Both the position numbers and the translations under genes were made by a program. 64,000 nt of DNA, taken from NCBI RefSeq assembly GCF_900176335.1, contig NZ_FWXW01000012.1:1-64000 (forward strand), read 5' to 3'. This DNA is from Papillibacter cinnamivorans DSM 12816 (GTDB taxonomy: Bacteria > Bacillota > Clostridia > Oscillospirales > Oscillospiraceae). Each line of letters opens with the position of its first letter. Within the stretch, counting starts at the first letter, position 1. Shown one piece after another: positions 34,297-44,794 of this stretch. The notes under the pieces were generated by a model, which searched no databases, was not told the DNA's origin, and saw only the letters and a list, made by a program, of their open reading frames with translations.

Positions 34297-35112
34297 TTAC
34301 AGAAGCTGTATGAAAGCCGCCTGGGAGCCCCGCTGTCCCCGGGTGACCCGGTGAGACCAGTACCGCTGGGGAGAACAGGCGGTGCATTCCTCCGAAAGGG
34401 TAATGTGCTCCGGAGTGATTCCCGCAAGGCGCATAAGATGCGCGTTGATGCCCTTCAGGTCCACATGCCACTTATCGCCGGCCGGACGGAGAAAGGGCTC
34501 GATTGTCCCGCCCAGAGAAGCCCGCAGGGCTTCCGGAACGTCCCCGTCGGTTTCGTAGCAGTCCCCGCAGATGGCGGGGCCGACAGCGGCGAGAATATCC
34601 TCTGGCCGGGCCCCAAATTCCGAGCCCATGGCCTTTATCGCCCGGGACACGATACCCAGGGCAGTCCCCCGCCAGCCGGAGTGGACCGCGCCGATGGAGC
34701 GGGAAACGGGATCGTAGAGCAGAATAGGAACGCAGTCCGCCGAAAAAATCACCAGAGGCAGGTTCCGCTCCCGGGTAATCAAAGCGTCGGCCGTATAGTC
34801 CGTGGGACGGGAAAGGCCTTTGCCGGCGTCCTCCTCCGTAACAAGGCGCACGGTGTCCTCATGGACCTGTTTGGAAAAAACCAGACGGCGGGGGTCCATG
34901 CCCAGGACGGAACAAATAAGCTCAAAATTGCGCCCAACCGCGTCGGGGGAATCTCCGCGATGGATACCTAAATTCAAAGACTGGTAAATTCCCCGGCTGA
35001 CGCCCCCCGACCGGGTGGTGAATCCGTGGGAAACACCGCCGGCGGCAACCATACCGTCGGCGGTGAGATATTCCAGAGCTCCCGCCGTATTCCGGGTCAT
35101 GCCGTCAGTCAT
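34297..35112 (-). CDS. pgeF: Peptidoglycan editing factor / laccase-domain purine phosphorylase
   Basis: 271-aa protein of the PgeF/YfiH (LACC1-like) family. Key blocks are [46 protein letters not shown] and [12 protein letters not shown], containing the Cys and His ligands of the zinc site. Members act on purine nucleosides, and in E. coli PgeF removes wrongly incorporated residues from UDP-muramate precursors. The start overlaps the secA stop by 8 bases, so translation is coupled to secA. Confidence 0.9.
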   Translation of the reverse strand: MTDGMTRNTAGALEYLTADGMVAAGGVSHGFTTRSGGVSRGIYQSLNLGIHRGDSPDAVGRNFELICSVLGMDPRRLVFSKQVHEDTVRLVTEEDAGKGLSRPTDYTADALITRERNLPLVIFSADCVPILLYDPVSRSIGAVHSGWRGTALGIVSRAIKAMGSEFGARPEDILAAVGPAICGDCYETDGDVPEALRASLGGTIEPFLRPAGDKWHVDLKGINAHLMRLAGITPEHITLSEECTACSPQRYWSHRVTRGQRGSQAAFIQLL

Positions 35113-37852
35113 TTGCGTTCATGCCGCAGCACTTTTTATATTTCTTGCCGCTCCCGCAGGGGCAGGGGTCGTTGCGCCCCACCTTCTGGGCCTTCCGCAC
35201 GGGCTGCTTTTTGACGCTGTCGTCCCCGCCCGCGTTTTCCGTGGCGTTTTTAGCCACCTTTTCGCGCTTGACGGATTCCGGGCTCTTGATCCGGGCCAGG
35301 AACACCCGGCGGACCGTCTCCTCCCGGATGGCGGCCACCATGGCCTCGAACATGGCGAAGCCTTCCTGCTTATAGGCAATGATGGGATCGGTCTGGGCGT
35401 AGGCCCGGAGGCCGATGCCCTGACGCAGCTCGGTCATGGCGTCGATATGATCCATCCAGTATTCGTCCACCGCCCGGAGCATGACCACCCGCTCCAGTTC
35501 CCGCATGAGAGGCGTGCCCAGTTCCGCCTCCTTTTTCTCGTAGGCTTCCAGGGCGTGCTTCATGAGAAGCTCCGAGAGCTCTTCCGCCGAGAGCTCCTCC
35601 AGCTCTTCCGGTGTAAAGGAAATCTCTCCCCTGCGCAGGAAGAGGCCCTCAAAGGGCCGGCAGGCCTCGGCAAGCTGTTCGGTGCCGATGAAGCGCTGCT
35701 CTCCCACGGCGGCGTGAACCGCGTCGTGAATCAGGTTTTCGATCATGGTCTGCATGTAGCTCTTGAGATCTTCCCCGTCCAGCACCTTTTTCCGCTGGGC
35801 ATAGATGATCTCCCGTTGCTGGTTCATCACGTCGTCGTATTCCAGCACACTCTTCCGGGTCTGGAAGTTGCGGCTTTCCACCTTCTTCTGGGCGCTTTCG
35901 ATGGCGTTGGAGAGCACCTTCTGCTCGATGGGGGTGTCCTCGTCGATGCCCAAAGAGTTCATCATGCCCATGACCCGCTCGGAGCCGAACAGGCGCATGA
36001 TGTCGTCTTCCAGGGAGACGTAAAAACGGGTCGCGCCTGGGTCCCCCTGGCGGCCGGCGCGGCCGCGCAGCTGATTGTCGATCCGGCGGCTTTCATGCCG
36101 CTCGGTGCCGATGATGTACAGACCGCCAAGGGCGCGGACCTTATCCGCCTCCGCGGAGGTGATCTCCTTGTACTTTGCGTTGGCCTCGGTAAATCGAGCC
36201 CTGGCGTCCAGAATTTCCGGATTGTCCGTTTCCGCGTAACTGGTGGCCTCCGTGATGAGCTCCTCGGTAAGCCCCGCCTTTCGCAGGTCGTTTTTCGCCA
36301 GATACTCCGGGTTACCGCCCAGCATAATATCGGTGCCGCGGCCGGCCATGTTGGTGGCGATGGTCACCGAACCCACCTTGCCTGCCTGGGCGATGATCTC
36401 GGCTTCCTTTTCGTGGTTCTTCGCATTGAGTACGTTGTGCCGGATGCCCCGTTTGGAGAGCATCTTGGAGAGCATTTCGTTCTTCTCTATGGAGATGGTG
36501 CCCACCAGGACGGGCTGCCCGTTCTTGTAGCATTCCTCGATCTGATTGAGAATGGCCCGGAATTTGCCCGTCTCGGTTTTATAGACCACGTCGGGATTGT
36601 CCGCCCGGACGAGGGGCCGGTTGGTGGGGATCTCGATGACGTCCAGTTTGTAGATCTGGCCGAACTCCTCTTCCTCGGTTAAAGCGGTTCCCGTCATGCC
36701 CGACAGCTTCCGGTAGAGTCGGAAATAATTCTGGAAGGTGATGGTGGCGAGGGTCTTGCTTTCGTGGGCAACCTTCACGTGCTCCTTGGCCTCGATGGCC
36801 TGGTGAAGTCCTTCGGAATACCTCCGGCCGAACATGAGGCGCCCGGTAAACTCATCCACGATGATGACCTCGCCGTCCTTCACCACGTAGTCGATATCCC
36901 GCTTCATGATGCCGTGGGCCCGGATGGCCTGATTGATGTGGTGGGACAGGGTGGTGTTCTCCTGGTCGGAGAGATTGTCCACGTGAAAATATTCCTCCGC
37001 CTTCTGGATGCCGCGGGCCGTGAGGGTGACGCTCCGGTTCTTTTCGTCCACCACATAATCCGCGTCGATGGTCTCGCTTTCCTCCTCCTTGGAGTCTGTG
37101 GAGGCAAGGGTCAGGCGGCGGAGCCTGGAGGCGAACTGATCGGCCATCTCATACATCGCCGTGGATTTGTCTCCCTGGCCGGAAATGATGAGGGGGGTGC
37201 GCGCCTCGTCGATGAGGATGGAGTCCACCTCGTCCACGATGGAGAAGGAGTGCCCCCGCTGGACAAGCTCGGCAGAATAGATCGCCATGTTGTCCCTCAG
37301 GTAGTCGAATCCGAATTCGTTGTTGGTTCCGTAAGTAATGTCCGCGGCGTAGGATTTCCTGCGCTCTTCGGCGGTGAGCCCGTGGACGATGAGTCCCACC
37401 TGGAGACCCAGGAAGCGGTAGACCTTTCCCATCCATTCGCTGTCGCGTTTTGCCAGGTAGTCGTTTACCGTGACGATGTGCACACCGTTGCCGGAAAGAG
37501 CGTTGAGATAGGCCGGCAGGGTGGCGACTAAGGTTTTGCCTTCGCCGGTCTTCATTTCGGCGATTCGCCCCTGATGAAGGACCACGCCGCCCACCAGCTG
37601 CACCCGGTACGGCCGCATGCCCAGCACGCGGTCCGAGGCCTCCCGGACAGTGGCGAAAGCCTCCGGCAGCAAGTCATCCAGCTCCTCGCCCTGGGCAAGG
37701 CGCTGCTTGAATTCCGCGGTTTTCGCTACCAGCTCCGCATCGGTGAGCTTCCGGTAGTCGTCCTCCAGGGCCTCCACCCGATCCACGATGGGCATAATCT
37801 GCTTAAGCTCGTGGTCGCTGTGTGTCCCGAATATTTTTGTTAAAAGTCCCAT
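35105..37852 (-). CDS. secA: Preprotein translocase ATPase SecA
   Basis: 915-aa motor of the Sec export pathway. It has the N-terminal [21 protein letters not shown] motor with Walker [12 protein letters not shown] and Walker [13 protein letters not shown], the second motor domain with [10 protein letters not shown], and the C-terminal zinc finger [14 protein letters not shown] that binds SecB or ribosomes. The open frame extends 9 codons upstream, but the ATG at 37852 matches the family N-terminus. The ribosome site is weak (AAAGG about 12 bases away), which may permit regulation. Followed by pgeF with coupled translation. Confidence 0.96.
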   Translation of the reverse strand: MGLLTKIFGTHSDHELKQIMPIVDRVEALEDDYRKLTDAELVAKTAEFKQRLAQGEELDDLLPEAFATVREASDRVLGMRPYRVQLVGGVVLHQGRIAEMKTGEGKTLVATLPAYLNALSGNGVHIVTVNDYLAKRDSEWMGKVYRFLGLQVGLIVHGLTAEERRKSYAADITYGTNNEFGFDYLRDNMAIYSAELVQRGHSFSIVDEVDSILIDEARTPLIISGQGDKSTAMYEMADQFASRLRRLTLASTDSKEEESETIDADYVVDEKNRSVTLTARGIQKAEEYFHVDNLSDQENTTLSHHINQAIRAHGIMKRDIDYVVKDGEVIIVDEFTGRLMFGRRYSEGLHQAIEAKEHVKVAHESKTLATITFQNYFRLYRKLSGMTGTALTEEEEFGQIYKLDVIEIPTNRPLVRADNPDVVYKTETGKFRAILNQIEECYKNGQPVLVGTISIEKNEMLSKMLSKRGIRHNVLNAKNHEKEAEIIAQAGKVGSVTIATNMAGRGTDIMLGGNPEYLAKNDLRKAGLTEELITEATSYAETDNPEILDARARFTEANAKYKEITSAEADKVRALGGLYIIGTERHESRRIDNQLRGRAGRQGDPGATRFYVSLEDDIMRLFGSERVMGMMNSLGIDEDTPIEQKVLSNAIESAQKKVESRNFQTRKSVLEYDDVMNQQREIIYAQRKKVLDGEDLKSYMQTMIENLIHDAVHAAVGEQRFIGTEQLAEACRPFEGLFLRRGEISFTPEELEELSAEELSELLMKHALEAYEKKEAELGTPLMRELERVVMLRAVDEYWMDHIDAMTELRQGIGLRAYAQTDPIIAYKQEGFAMFEAMVAAIREETVRRVFLARIKSPESVKREKVAKNATENAGGDDSVKKQPVRKAQKVGRNDPCPCGSGKKYKKCCGMNAND

Positions 37853-37890
37853 ATCAGCACATGTACCTTTCTGTGGCAAAAATCAAATCC

Positions 37891-37944
37891 GTATGCCCGG
37901 GGGCATACCTTATATAGTATACCACAGGAAAACCCGATTAAAAA
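37891..37944 (-). promoter_or_regulatory. secA promoter and leader palindrome
   Basis: Minus-strand TATACT (37916-37921) with a poor -35 TTTTTA at 17 bases. Just downstream, in the secA leader, is the palindrome GTATGCCC-GG-GGGCATAC (37891-37908), able to form an 8-bp hairpin or bind a dimer. Confidence 0.5.
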
Positions 37945-37959
37945 GAGGGGAAATACAGG

Positions 37960-37986
37960 AGGGAGGCATGGAAAACATGCCTCCCT
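37960..37986 (-). terminator. Hairpin after the carB-dapF gene
   Basis: 11-bp stem AGGGAGGCATG/CATGCCTCCCT, followed on the minus strand by CCTGTATTTCCCCTCTTTTT; the T-run is late, so termination may be inefficient. Confidence 0.5.
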
Positions 37987-37990
37987 TCGG

Positions 37991-40900
37991 TTAAATTTTA
38001 ACCGTACCTTCGAACACGGTGACGGCGTTGCCCGTCATGTAGACCGCTTCGTCGGTGTATTTTACCGTGACGGTGCCGCCCCGGAGCTTTACCATGATGT
38101 CCTGGTCTTTGGGGCAGTAACCGTTTAGCACCGCTGCTACGGCAGCGGCGCAGGCGCCGGTACCGCAGGCCCAGGTTTCGCCGTTGCCCCGCTCCCAGAC
38201 CCGCATCTTGATGGTGGTGCGGTTGATCACCGACACAAATTCGGTGTTCACCTGCTCGGGGAAGAGGGGAGAGTTTTCAAACAGCGGCCCGATCCGGGGA
38301 AGATCCAGGATATCGAGGTTCTCCCGGAAGACCACGCAGTGGGGATTGCCCACCGAGACGCAGGTAATGTGGTAGTTCTGGCCGCTGATGTTCACCAGCC
38401 GGTCCACCGCCGTATCCCCGTCCAGCAGGACCGGGATGTATTCCGGCTCCAGGATGGCCCGCCCCATGTTCACCGTCACCGAAGTGACGATCCCGTTCTG
38501 GGCGTAAAGCTTGAGACGCCGGATCCCGCTGGCCGTTTCAATGGTCATCCGGTTCTTAACGACGATGCCCTGTTCGTACAGGTATTTTCCTACGCAGCGG
38601 ATGGCGTTGCCGGCCATTCTCCCCTCGCTGCCGTCCAGGTTGAACATCCGCATCTGCGCGTCCGCGATTTCCGAGGGGAGGATCATCACAATGCCGTCGC
38701 CGCCGATTCCGTAGTGCCGGTCGGACAGGGTGACGCTCAGGGATTCCGGGCTGATGAGCTCCTGCCGGAAGCAGTCGAAGTAAATATAGTCGTTGCCGGA
38801 GCTCTGCATTTTCACAAACTGCAGTTTCATCCGCTCCGCGCGCATGTGATTTAAGTCCACCAGTTCCGTGCTGTGCTGGCTGTACCGGCTGCGCAGGCTG
38901 TCCGCCAGGGCGTTTGCCGTATCCAGAGAGGTGAGGCACGGGATGCCCTGCTCCACGGCCCGGCGGCGGATCTTCACGCTGTCCCGTTCGGGAAGGCGTC
39001 CCCGGGAGGACGTGGAGATGATATAGCTTAAACGCCCGCTCTCGATGAGGGTTTCGATGTTGTCGTCGGACTCGTGGATCTTGCTCACCGTGGTCACCGA
39101 CAGCCCCACTGATTCCAGCACCTTGGCGGTGCCCCTCGTGGCGTAGAGGTCGAAGCCCAGGTCGGCGTATTTGCGCACGATGTCCACGATTTCCTGCTTG
39201 TCCGTGTCCCTGACGGTAATCAGAAGCCCTCCGTGGCGGTTCATCTGATATCCCGCGGCGATCAGACCCTTGTAAAGCGCCTCGTCGATGGTCTTCCCGA
39301 TGCCCAGAACCTCGCCGGTGGATTTCATTTCCGGCCCCAGCTGGGTGTCCACGTCGGTAAGCTTCTCAAAGGAGAATACGGGAACCTTTACCGCCACATA
39401 CGGCGGGATCTTATAGAGTCCCGTTCCGTAGCCCATATCGCGAAGACGCTGGCCCAGCATGGCCCGGGTGGCGAGATCCACCATGGGGACCCCCGTCACC
39501 TTGCTGATGTACGGGATGGTGCGGGAAGAGCGGGGATTGACCTCGATGACGTAGATCCTTCCCTCGTGGATGACGTACTGGATGTTGACCAGGCCCCGGG
39601 TGTTCATGGACAGGGCCAGCTGCCGGGTGTACTCGATCATTTTTTCCGTCTGCTCCCCGTCCAGGTTCCAGGCGGGATAAACCGCGATGGAGTCCCCCGA
39701 GTGGATGCCGGCCCGCTCGATGTGCTCCATGATGCCGGGGATGAGAACGTCCTCCCCGTCGCAGATGGCGTCCACCTCCAGCTCCACGCCCATGAGGTAC
39801 TTGTCGATGAGAATGGGGTTTTCGATCTCGTGCGCCAGAATGATCCCCATGTATTCCCGGATGTCGTCCTCCCCGAAGGCGATGATCATGTTCTGGCCGC
39901 CCAGGACGTAGGAAGGACGCAGAAGGACGGGATATCCCAGGCTGGCGGCCGCGGCCAGGGCCTCCTCCGTGGTCATCACCGTGTGACCGCTGGGGCGGCG
40001 GATTTCCAGGGCCTCCAGCAGTTCGTCGAAGCGCTCCCGGTCCTCGGCCATGTCGATGCTGTCGGCGGGAGTGCCGAGAATACGGACCCCGGCGGCGTCC
40101 AGGTGCTTTGTGAGCTTGATGGCCGTCTGGCCTCCGAAGGCCACCACCACGCCCCAGGGCTGCTCGGTTTCGATGACGTTCATCACATCCTCGGGAGTGA
40201 GGGGCTCAAAGTAAAGCCGGTCGGCGGTGGAGAAGTCCGTGGACACCGTCTCCGGGTTGTTGTTGACGATCACCACGTCGAAGCCAGCCCGCTTCAAAGA
40301 GCGGACGCAGTGCACCGAGGCGTAGTCGAACTCTATGCCCTGTCCGATACGGATGGGACCCGAGCCGAAGACCACTACGGTCTTCTTGCCGGTGAAGCGC
40401 TCCTCCTTGAACTGGGCCGCCTCGTTCACCCTATCGTAGGTGCTGTAGAAATATGGAGTTTCGGCGTCGAATTCCGCGCCGCAGGTGTCCACCATTTTGT
40501 ATACCGCCGAAATATGGCGGGGCAGGGGATGACCGGAGATGCGGGATATCACCTTGTCGGGATAGCCCAGGCGCTTCATGTCTTTGTATTCCGCCTCCGT
40601 CACAGGTCTGCCGGCGACGGACTGCTCCAGACGGGCCAGATGGAGAAGCTTGTAAAGGAACCACCGGTCGATTTTCGTGATCCGGTTGATCTCCTCGCAG
40701 GAGATCCCCCGCTTTAAAGCCTCGAACACCACAAAGAGGCGCTCGTCGTCGCAGTTTTTCAGGAGCGCATGGATCTCCTCGTCATTGTGCCCGGCGAGCT
40801 TGGGGAGATTCAGGCTGTCCAGAGAGATTTCCGCGCCCCGGACGGCTTTCATGATGGCCTGTTCGAAGCTCTGGCCGATGGCCATGACCTCGCCGGTGGC

Positions 40901-42031
40901 CTTCATCTGGGTGCCCAGCGTCCGCTTGGCGTAAACGAACTTGTCGAAGGGCCACTTGGGGAACTTCACCACCACGTAGTCCAGGGTAGGCTCGAAGCAG
41001 GCGCAGGTTTTCCCGGTCACGACGTTGGGGATCTCGTCCAGAGTGTACCCGATGGCGATCTTGGCCGCCACCTTGGCGATAGGATATCCTGTGGCCTTGG
41101 AAGCCAGGGCTGAAGAGCGGGATACCCGGGGATTGACCTCGATGACCGCGTATTCGAAGCTGTCGGGATTGAGGGCGAACTGGCAGTTGCAGCCGCCCTC
41201 GATGCCCATGGCGCTGATGATGTTGAGAGCCGCCGAGCGGAGCATCTGGTATTCCTTGTCCGCCAGGGTGACGGCGGGGGCGATGACGATGGAGTCCCCG
41301 GTGTGGACCCCCACGGGGTCCAGGTTTTCCATGGAGCAGACGGTGATGACGTTCCCCTTTGCGTCCCGCATCACCTCGTACTCGATTTCCTTCCAGCCCG
41401 CGATGCACCGTTCGATAAGCACCTGGGTGATGGGGGAAAGGCGCAGCCCGTTTTCCGCGATCCGGTGCAGCTCTTCGGGAGTCCCGGCGATTCCGCCGCC
41501 GCTGCCTCCCAAAGTGAAAGCGGGGCGCACGATCACGGGATAGCCGATCTCCTCTGCGAAGGTCAGGGCGTCCTCCACGTGATTTACCACCTTGGAGGGT
41601 ACCACAGGCTCCCCGATCTTTTCCATGGTTTCCTTAAAGATCTGCCGGTCCTCGGCCTTGTCGATGGTCTCGGGGCCGGCACCCAGGAGCTTCACATGGT
41701 TGGCTTTGAGAAAGCCGTCCCGAGCCAGCTGCATGGAGAGGGTGAGGCCCGTCTGCCCGCCCAGAGTGGACAGGACGCTGTCCGGCCGCTCTTTCAGGAT
41801 GATTCGCTTCACCGTGTCCAGGGTCAGCGGTTCGATGTAAATCTCGTCGGCCATGGCGTTGTCCGTCATGATGGTGGCGGGATTGGAGTTCACCAGCACT
41901 ACCTCCAGGCCTTCCTCCTTCAGGGCGGTGCAGGCCTGGGTACCGGCGTAGTCGAACTCTGCGGCCTGGCCGATGACGATGGGGCCGGAGCCGATGACTA
42001 AAACCTTTTTGATGTCGGAATTGAGCGGCAT
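37991..42031 (-). CDS. carB-dapF: Carbamoyl-phosphate synthase large subunit fused to diaminopimelate epimerase
   Basis: One uninterrupted frame of 1346 codons. Residues 1-1067 are a complete CarB: two ATP-grasp synthetase halves (ICDGEDVLIPG and GGSGGGIAGT regions visible) and the regulatory MGS-like domain ending near CLTSLDTANALADSL. It makes carbamoyl phosphate with CarA. Residues 1068-1346 are a complete DapF: MKLQFVKMQSSGNDY, catalytic cysteines in GNAIRC (about C1146) and ACGTGAC (about C1289). It converts LL- to meso-diaminopimelate for lysine and peptidoglycan. An internal ATG at 38830 opens the DapF part with only a weak GGAG three bases away, so a true fusion seems likelier than two products. 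Last gene of the purF-carA-guaA run. Confidence 0.9.
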   Translation of the reverse strand: MPLNSDIKKVLVIGSGPIVIGQAAEFDYAGTQACTALKEEGLEVVLVNSNPATIMTDNAMADEIYIEPLTLDTVKRIILKERPDSVLSTLGGQTGLTLSMQLARDGFLKANHVKLLGAGPETIDKAEDRQIFKETMEKIGEPVVPSKVVNHVEDALTFAEEIGYPVIVRPAFTLGGSGGGIAGTPEELHRIAENGLRLSPITQVLIERCIAGWKEIEYEVMRDAKGNVITVCSMENLDPVGVHTGDSIVIAPAVTLADKEYQMLRSAALNIISAMGIEGGCNCQFALNPDSFEYAVIEVNPRVSRSSALASKATGYPIAKVAAKIAIGYTLDEIPNVVTGKTCACFEPTLDYVVVKFPKWPFDKFVYAKRTLGTQMKATGEVMAIGQSFEQAIMKAVRGAEISLDSLNLPKLAGHNDEEIHALLKNCDDERLFVVFEALKRGISCEEINRITKIDRWFLYKLLHLARLEQSVAGRPVTEAEYKDMKRLGYPDKVISRISGHPLPRHISAVYKMVDTCGAEFDAETPYFYSTYDRVNEAAQFKEERFTGKKTVVVFGSGPIRIGQGIEFDYASVHCVRSLKRAGFDVVIVNNNPETVSTDFSTADRLYFEPLTPEDVMNVIETEQPWGVVVAFGGQTAIKLTKHLDAAGVRILGTPADSIDMAEDRERFDELLEALEIRRPSGHTVMTTEEALAAAASLGYPVLLRPSYVLGGQNMIIAFGEDDIREYMGIILAHEIENPILIDKYLMGVELEVDAICDGEDVLIPGIMEHIERAGIHSGDSIAVYPAWNLDGEQTEKMIEYTRQLALSMNTRGLVNIQYVIHEGRIYVIEVNPRSSRTIPYISKVTGVPMVDLATRAMLGQRLRDMGYGTGLYKIPPYVAVKVPVFSFEKLTDVDTQLGPEMKSTGEVLGIGKTIDEALYKGLIAAGYQMNRHGGLLITVRDTDKQEIVDIVRKYADLGFDLYATRGTAKVLESVGLSVTTVSKIHESDDNIETLIESGRLSYIISTSSRGRLPERDSVKIRRRAVEQGIPCLTSLDTANALADSLRSRYSQHSTELVDLNHMRAERMKLQFVKMQSSGNDYIYFDCFRQELISPESLSVTLSDRHYGIGGDGIVMILPSEIADAQMRMFNLDGSEGRMAGNAIRCVGKYLYEQGIVVKNRMTIETASGIRRLKLYAQNGIVTSVTVNMGRAILEPEYIPVLLDGDTAVDRLVNISGQNYHITCVSVGNPHCVVFRENLDILDLPRIGPLFENSPLFPEQVNTEFVSVINRTTIKMRVWERGNGETWACGTGACAAAVAAVLNGYCPKDQDIMVKLRGGTVTVKYTDEAVYMTGNAVTVFEGTVKI

Positions 42032-42078
42032 AGGGAGACCTCCGTTTCAAAGTGACGGCGTTTTATAATGAGCCGGCG

Positions 42079-43617
42079 TTATTCCCACTCGATGGTGGCT
42101 GGCGGCTTGGGTGTGATATCGTAGACGACGCGGTTGATGTTCCCCACCTCGTTGGCGATGCGGCTGGACGCTTTGGCCAGGACCTCGTAGGGGATCCGGG
42201 CGAAGTCCGCCGTCATGAAGTCTGAAGTGGTCACCGCCCGCAGGGCGATGGTGTAGTCGTAGGTTCTGCCGTCCCCCATGACTCCCACGCTCTTCATATT
42301 GGTGAGCACGGCGAAATATTGGCTGAGGCTGCGCTCCAGTCCGGCGGCCTTCACTTCCTCCCGGAAGATGGCGTCCGCCTCCCGCAGGAGACTGAGTTTT
42401 TCCTCCGTGATCTCTCCGATGACCCGGACGGCGAGGCCGGGCCCCGGGAAGGGCTGCCGCCAGACCAGATCCGAGGGGATTCCCAGCTCCAGGCCGGCCC
42501 TGCGCACCTCGTCCTTGAAAAGCCGCCGGAGAGGCTCTATGATTTCTTCAAAATCGATGACGTCGGGGAGTCCCCCCACGTTGTGATGGCTCTTGATCAC
42601 CGCGGCTCCTGTCCCGCCGCTTTCGATGATGTCGGGATAGATGGTGCCCTGGACGAGATAATCGAAGCGTCCCAACTTCTTGCCTTCGGACTCGAAGACG
42701 CGGATAAAGCAGTCTCCGATGATCTTTCGCTTTTTTTCCGGATCGGTGACGCCCCGGAGCCTGTCCAGAAAGTACTCCTGCGCATTGATGCGCACGAAAT
42801 TCATGTGAAACTGCGTCTTGCAGACTTCCTCAACCGCGTCCCCTTCCCCTTTTCGGAGAAGGCCATGATCGATAAACATGCACGTGAGCTGGCTGCCCAC
42901 CGCCCGGTGCACCATGACGGCGGCAACGGTGGAGTCCACTCCGCCGGACAGGGCGCACAGGACCCGCTTACTGCCGATTTTTTCCCGGAGGGAGGCCACC
43001 GTCTGGTCCACATAGTCCGCCATTTTCCAGTCCCCGGAGCACAGACAGACGCGCTTTAAAAAATTGTCCAGGATTTGGCTGCCATGCTCCGTATGGTCCA
43101 CCTCGGGGTGAAACTGCACGGCGTAGAGTTTCCGGGAAGCGTCCTCCATGGCCGCACTGGGGCAGGTGGAGGTGACCGCCGTCACGGCAAAGCCGGGAGG
43201 CGGCGAGGAGATGTAATCATTGTGGCTCATCCAGCAGGTAAAAAGCTCCGGTATGCCGGAAAACAGAGGAGAATCGGGAGCCGTGATCCGAAGCTCCGCG
43301 CGGCCGAATTCGCTCTTGGGCGCGCCGTTGACCCGGCCCCCGGTGAGATAGGCCATGAGCTGGGCTCCGTAGCAGATCCCAAGGACCGGGATTCCTTTCT
43401 CAAAAAGAGCGGGGGAAAAAGAAGGAGCGCTCTCCCCGTAGACGCTGTTGGCTCCGCCGCTGAGGATAATCCCCTTAGGCTCCATGGTCAGAAGCGCTTC
43501 CAAAGAGATGGTGTACGGCTTCACTTCGCAGTAGACGCCGCATTCCCGGACCCTCCGGGCGATCACATTGCTGTATTGGCCGCCGAAATCCAGAACAACC
43601 ACCAGTTCGTTTTTCAA
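42079..43617 (-). CDS. guaA: GMP synthase (glutamine-hydrolysing)
   Basis: 512-aa enzyme converting XMP to GMP. The N-terminal class I glutaminase has its catalytic Cys in [10 protein letters not shown] and the His/Glu pair in FHPEVDHTE. The ATP pyrophosphatase domain has the P-loop [10 protein letters not shown], and the C-terminal dimerisation domain ends with the family tail [13 protein letters not shown] at 43617 preceded by AGAAGG is preferred over the TTG at 43638, which has no ribosome site. It lies 33 bases after carA and 47 before carB-dapF, in one operon of glutamine users. Confidence 0.95.
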   Translation of the reverse strand: MKNELVVVLDFGGQYSNVIARRVRECGVYCEVKPYTISLEALLTMEPKGIILSGGANSVYGESAPSFSPALFEKGIPVLGICYGAQLMAYLTGGRVNGAPKSEFGRAELRITAPDSPLFSGIPELFTCWMSHNDYISSPPPGFAVTAVTSTCPSAAMEDASRKLYAVQFHPEVDHTEHGSQILDNFLKRVCLCSGDWKMADYVDQTVASLREKIGSKRVLCALSGGVDSTVAAVMVHRAVGSQLTCMFIDHGLLRKGEGDAVEEVCKTQFHMNFVRINAQEYFLDRLRGVTDPEKKRKIIGDCFIRVFESEGKKLGRFDYLVQGTIYPDIIESGGTGAAVIKSHHNVGGLPDVIDFEEIIEPLRRLFKDEVRRAGLELGIPSDLVWRQPFPGPGLAVRVIGEITEEKLSLLREADAIFREEVKAAGLERSLSQYFAVLTNMKSVGVMGDGRTYDYTIALRAVTTSDFMTADFARIPYEVLAKASSRIANEVGNINRVVYDITPKPPATIEWE

Positions 43618-43650
43618 GGTATCCCATCCTTCTGTCAAGATAGATCTATG

Positions 43651-44733
43651 TTATGCTTTATAGGCGTCCATGAGGGCGATGAACCGGTCGAAAAGAAAAG
43701 AGGTGTCGTGGGGCCCGCCGCAGGCCTCGGGGTGAAACTGCACGGTGAAGGCGGGCATGTTGATGTAGGTCACGCCCTCGCAGGTCCCGTCGTTGGCGTT
43801 GATAAAGGAGAGCTCGGCCCATTCGGGAAGGCTGTCGGACACCACCGCGTACCCGTGGTTCTGGCTGGTGATGTAGACCCGGCCGGAGGGCATGTGCTTG
43901 GCCGGCTGGTTGGCTCCCCGGTGGCCGTATTTGAGCTTTTCCGTCCGGGCCCCCTGGGCCAGGGCCAGCAGCTGGTGACCCAGGCAGATCCCGAAGATGG
44001 GAACGCCCGATCGGCAGAGTTCTTTCAGCTCTGAAATAATCCCCGTGTTTTCCGCGGGATCTCCCGGCCCGTTGGAGAGCATGATCCCGTCGGGACGGAG
44101 CGAGAGGATTTCCTCCGCCGTGGAGGAGCAGGGGACACAGATAACGGTGCAGCCCCGTTTGGAAAGCTCCCGGGTGATGTTTTCCTTGGCCCCGTAGTCC
44201 CAGAGCACCACCCGGTAGTTTTCTTCCCCGGGTTCGGTAATCCGGGGCGTCGGGCAGGTTACCGATTCCACCGCGTCCTCGATCCGGTAGGACCCGGATT
44301 CTTCCGCCGCCTTGTCAAGACCGGAGGGATCCGCGGTGATCCGGGCGTTCATGACGCCGTGCTCCCGGATGATTTTAGTGAGCTCCCGGGTGTCGATCCC
44401 GTAGAGCCCAACGATGCCGCTCTTCTTTAAAAAGGTGTCAAGGTCGCCCTCGCTCCGGAAGTTGGAGGGTTCCTGACACCATTCGCGGACAATATATGCC
44501 GATACCCAGGGCTTGGCGCTTTCAAAATCCGAGGGTATCACTCCGTAATTGCCGATGAGAGGGAAGGTCTGCACCACGATCTGCCCGTAATAGCTGGGAT
44601 CGGTGAGGGTTTCCAGATACCCCGTCATGCCGGTGGTAAAAACAATTTCCCCGATTACCTCGCCTCTGGCTCCGAAGGGCTTCCCCTTAAATACGGCGCC
44701 GTTTTCCAGCACCAGATAGATTGAATCGTCCAT
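43651..44733 (-). CDS. carA: Carbamoyl-phosphate synthase small (glutaminase) subunit
   Basis: 360-aa glutamine-hydrolysing subunit that passes ammonia to CarB. The N-terminal CarA-specific domain (YLVLENGAVFKGKPFGA, FTTGMTGYLETLTDPSY) is followed by the class I amidotransferase domain with Cys in IFGICLGHQL and His/Glu in FHPEACGGP. carA and carB are separated by guaA, an unusual order. The ATG at 44733 has a GGGAG about 12 bases upstream. Confidence 0.95.
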   Translation of the reverse strand: MDDSIYLVLENGAVFKGKPFGARGEVIGEIVFTTGMTGYLETLTDPSYYGQIVVQTFPLIGNYGVIPSDFESAKPWVSAYIVREWCQEPSNFRSEGDLDTFLKKSGIVGLYGIDTRELTKIIREHGVMNARITADPSGLDKAAEESGSYRIEDAVESVTCPTPRITEPGEENYRVVLWDYGAKENITRELSKRGCTVICVPCSSTAEEILSLRPDGIMLSNGPGDPAENTGIISELKELCRSGVPIFGICLGHQLLALAQGARTEKLKYGHRGANQPAKHMPSGRVYITSQNHGYAVVSDSLPEWAELSFINANDGTCEGVTYINMPAFTVQFHPEACGGPHDTSFLFDRFIALMDAYKA

Positions 44734-44794
44734 TGTAACGTAAATCTCCCTTCCGCCGCTTTAAGCGGCGCGAGATATAAGCTCCGGTTCCGCT

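Noticed and set aside
38828-38830. Separate dapF gene starting at the internal ATG
   Set aside because: Possible, but no stop codon separates it from carB and the ribosome site is weak and too close; annotated as a fusion with this alternative stated.
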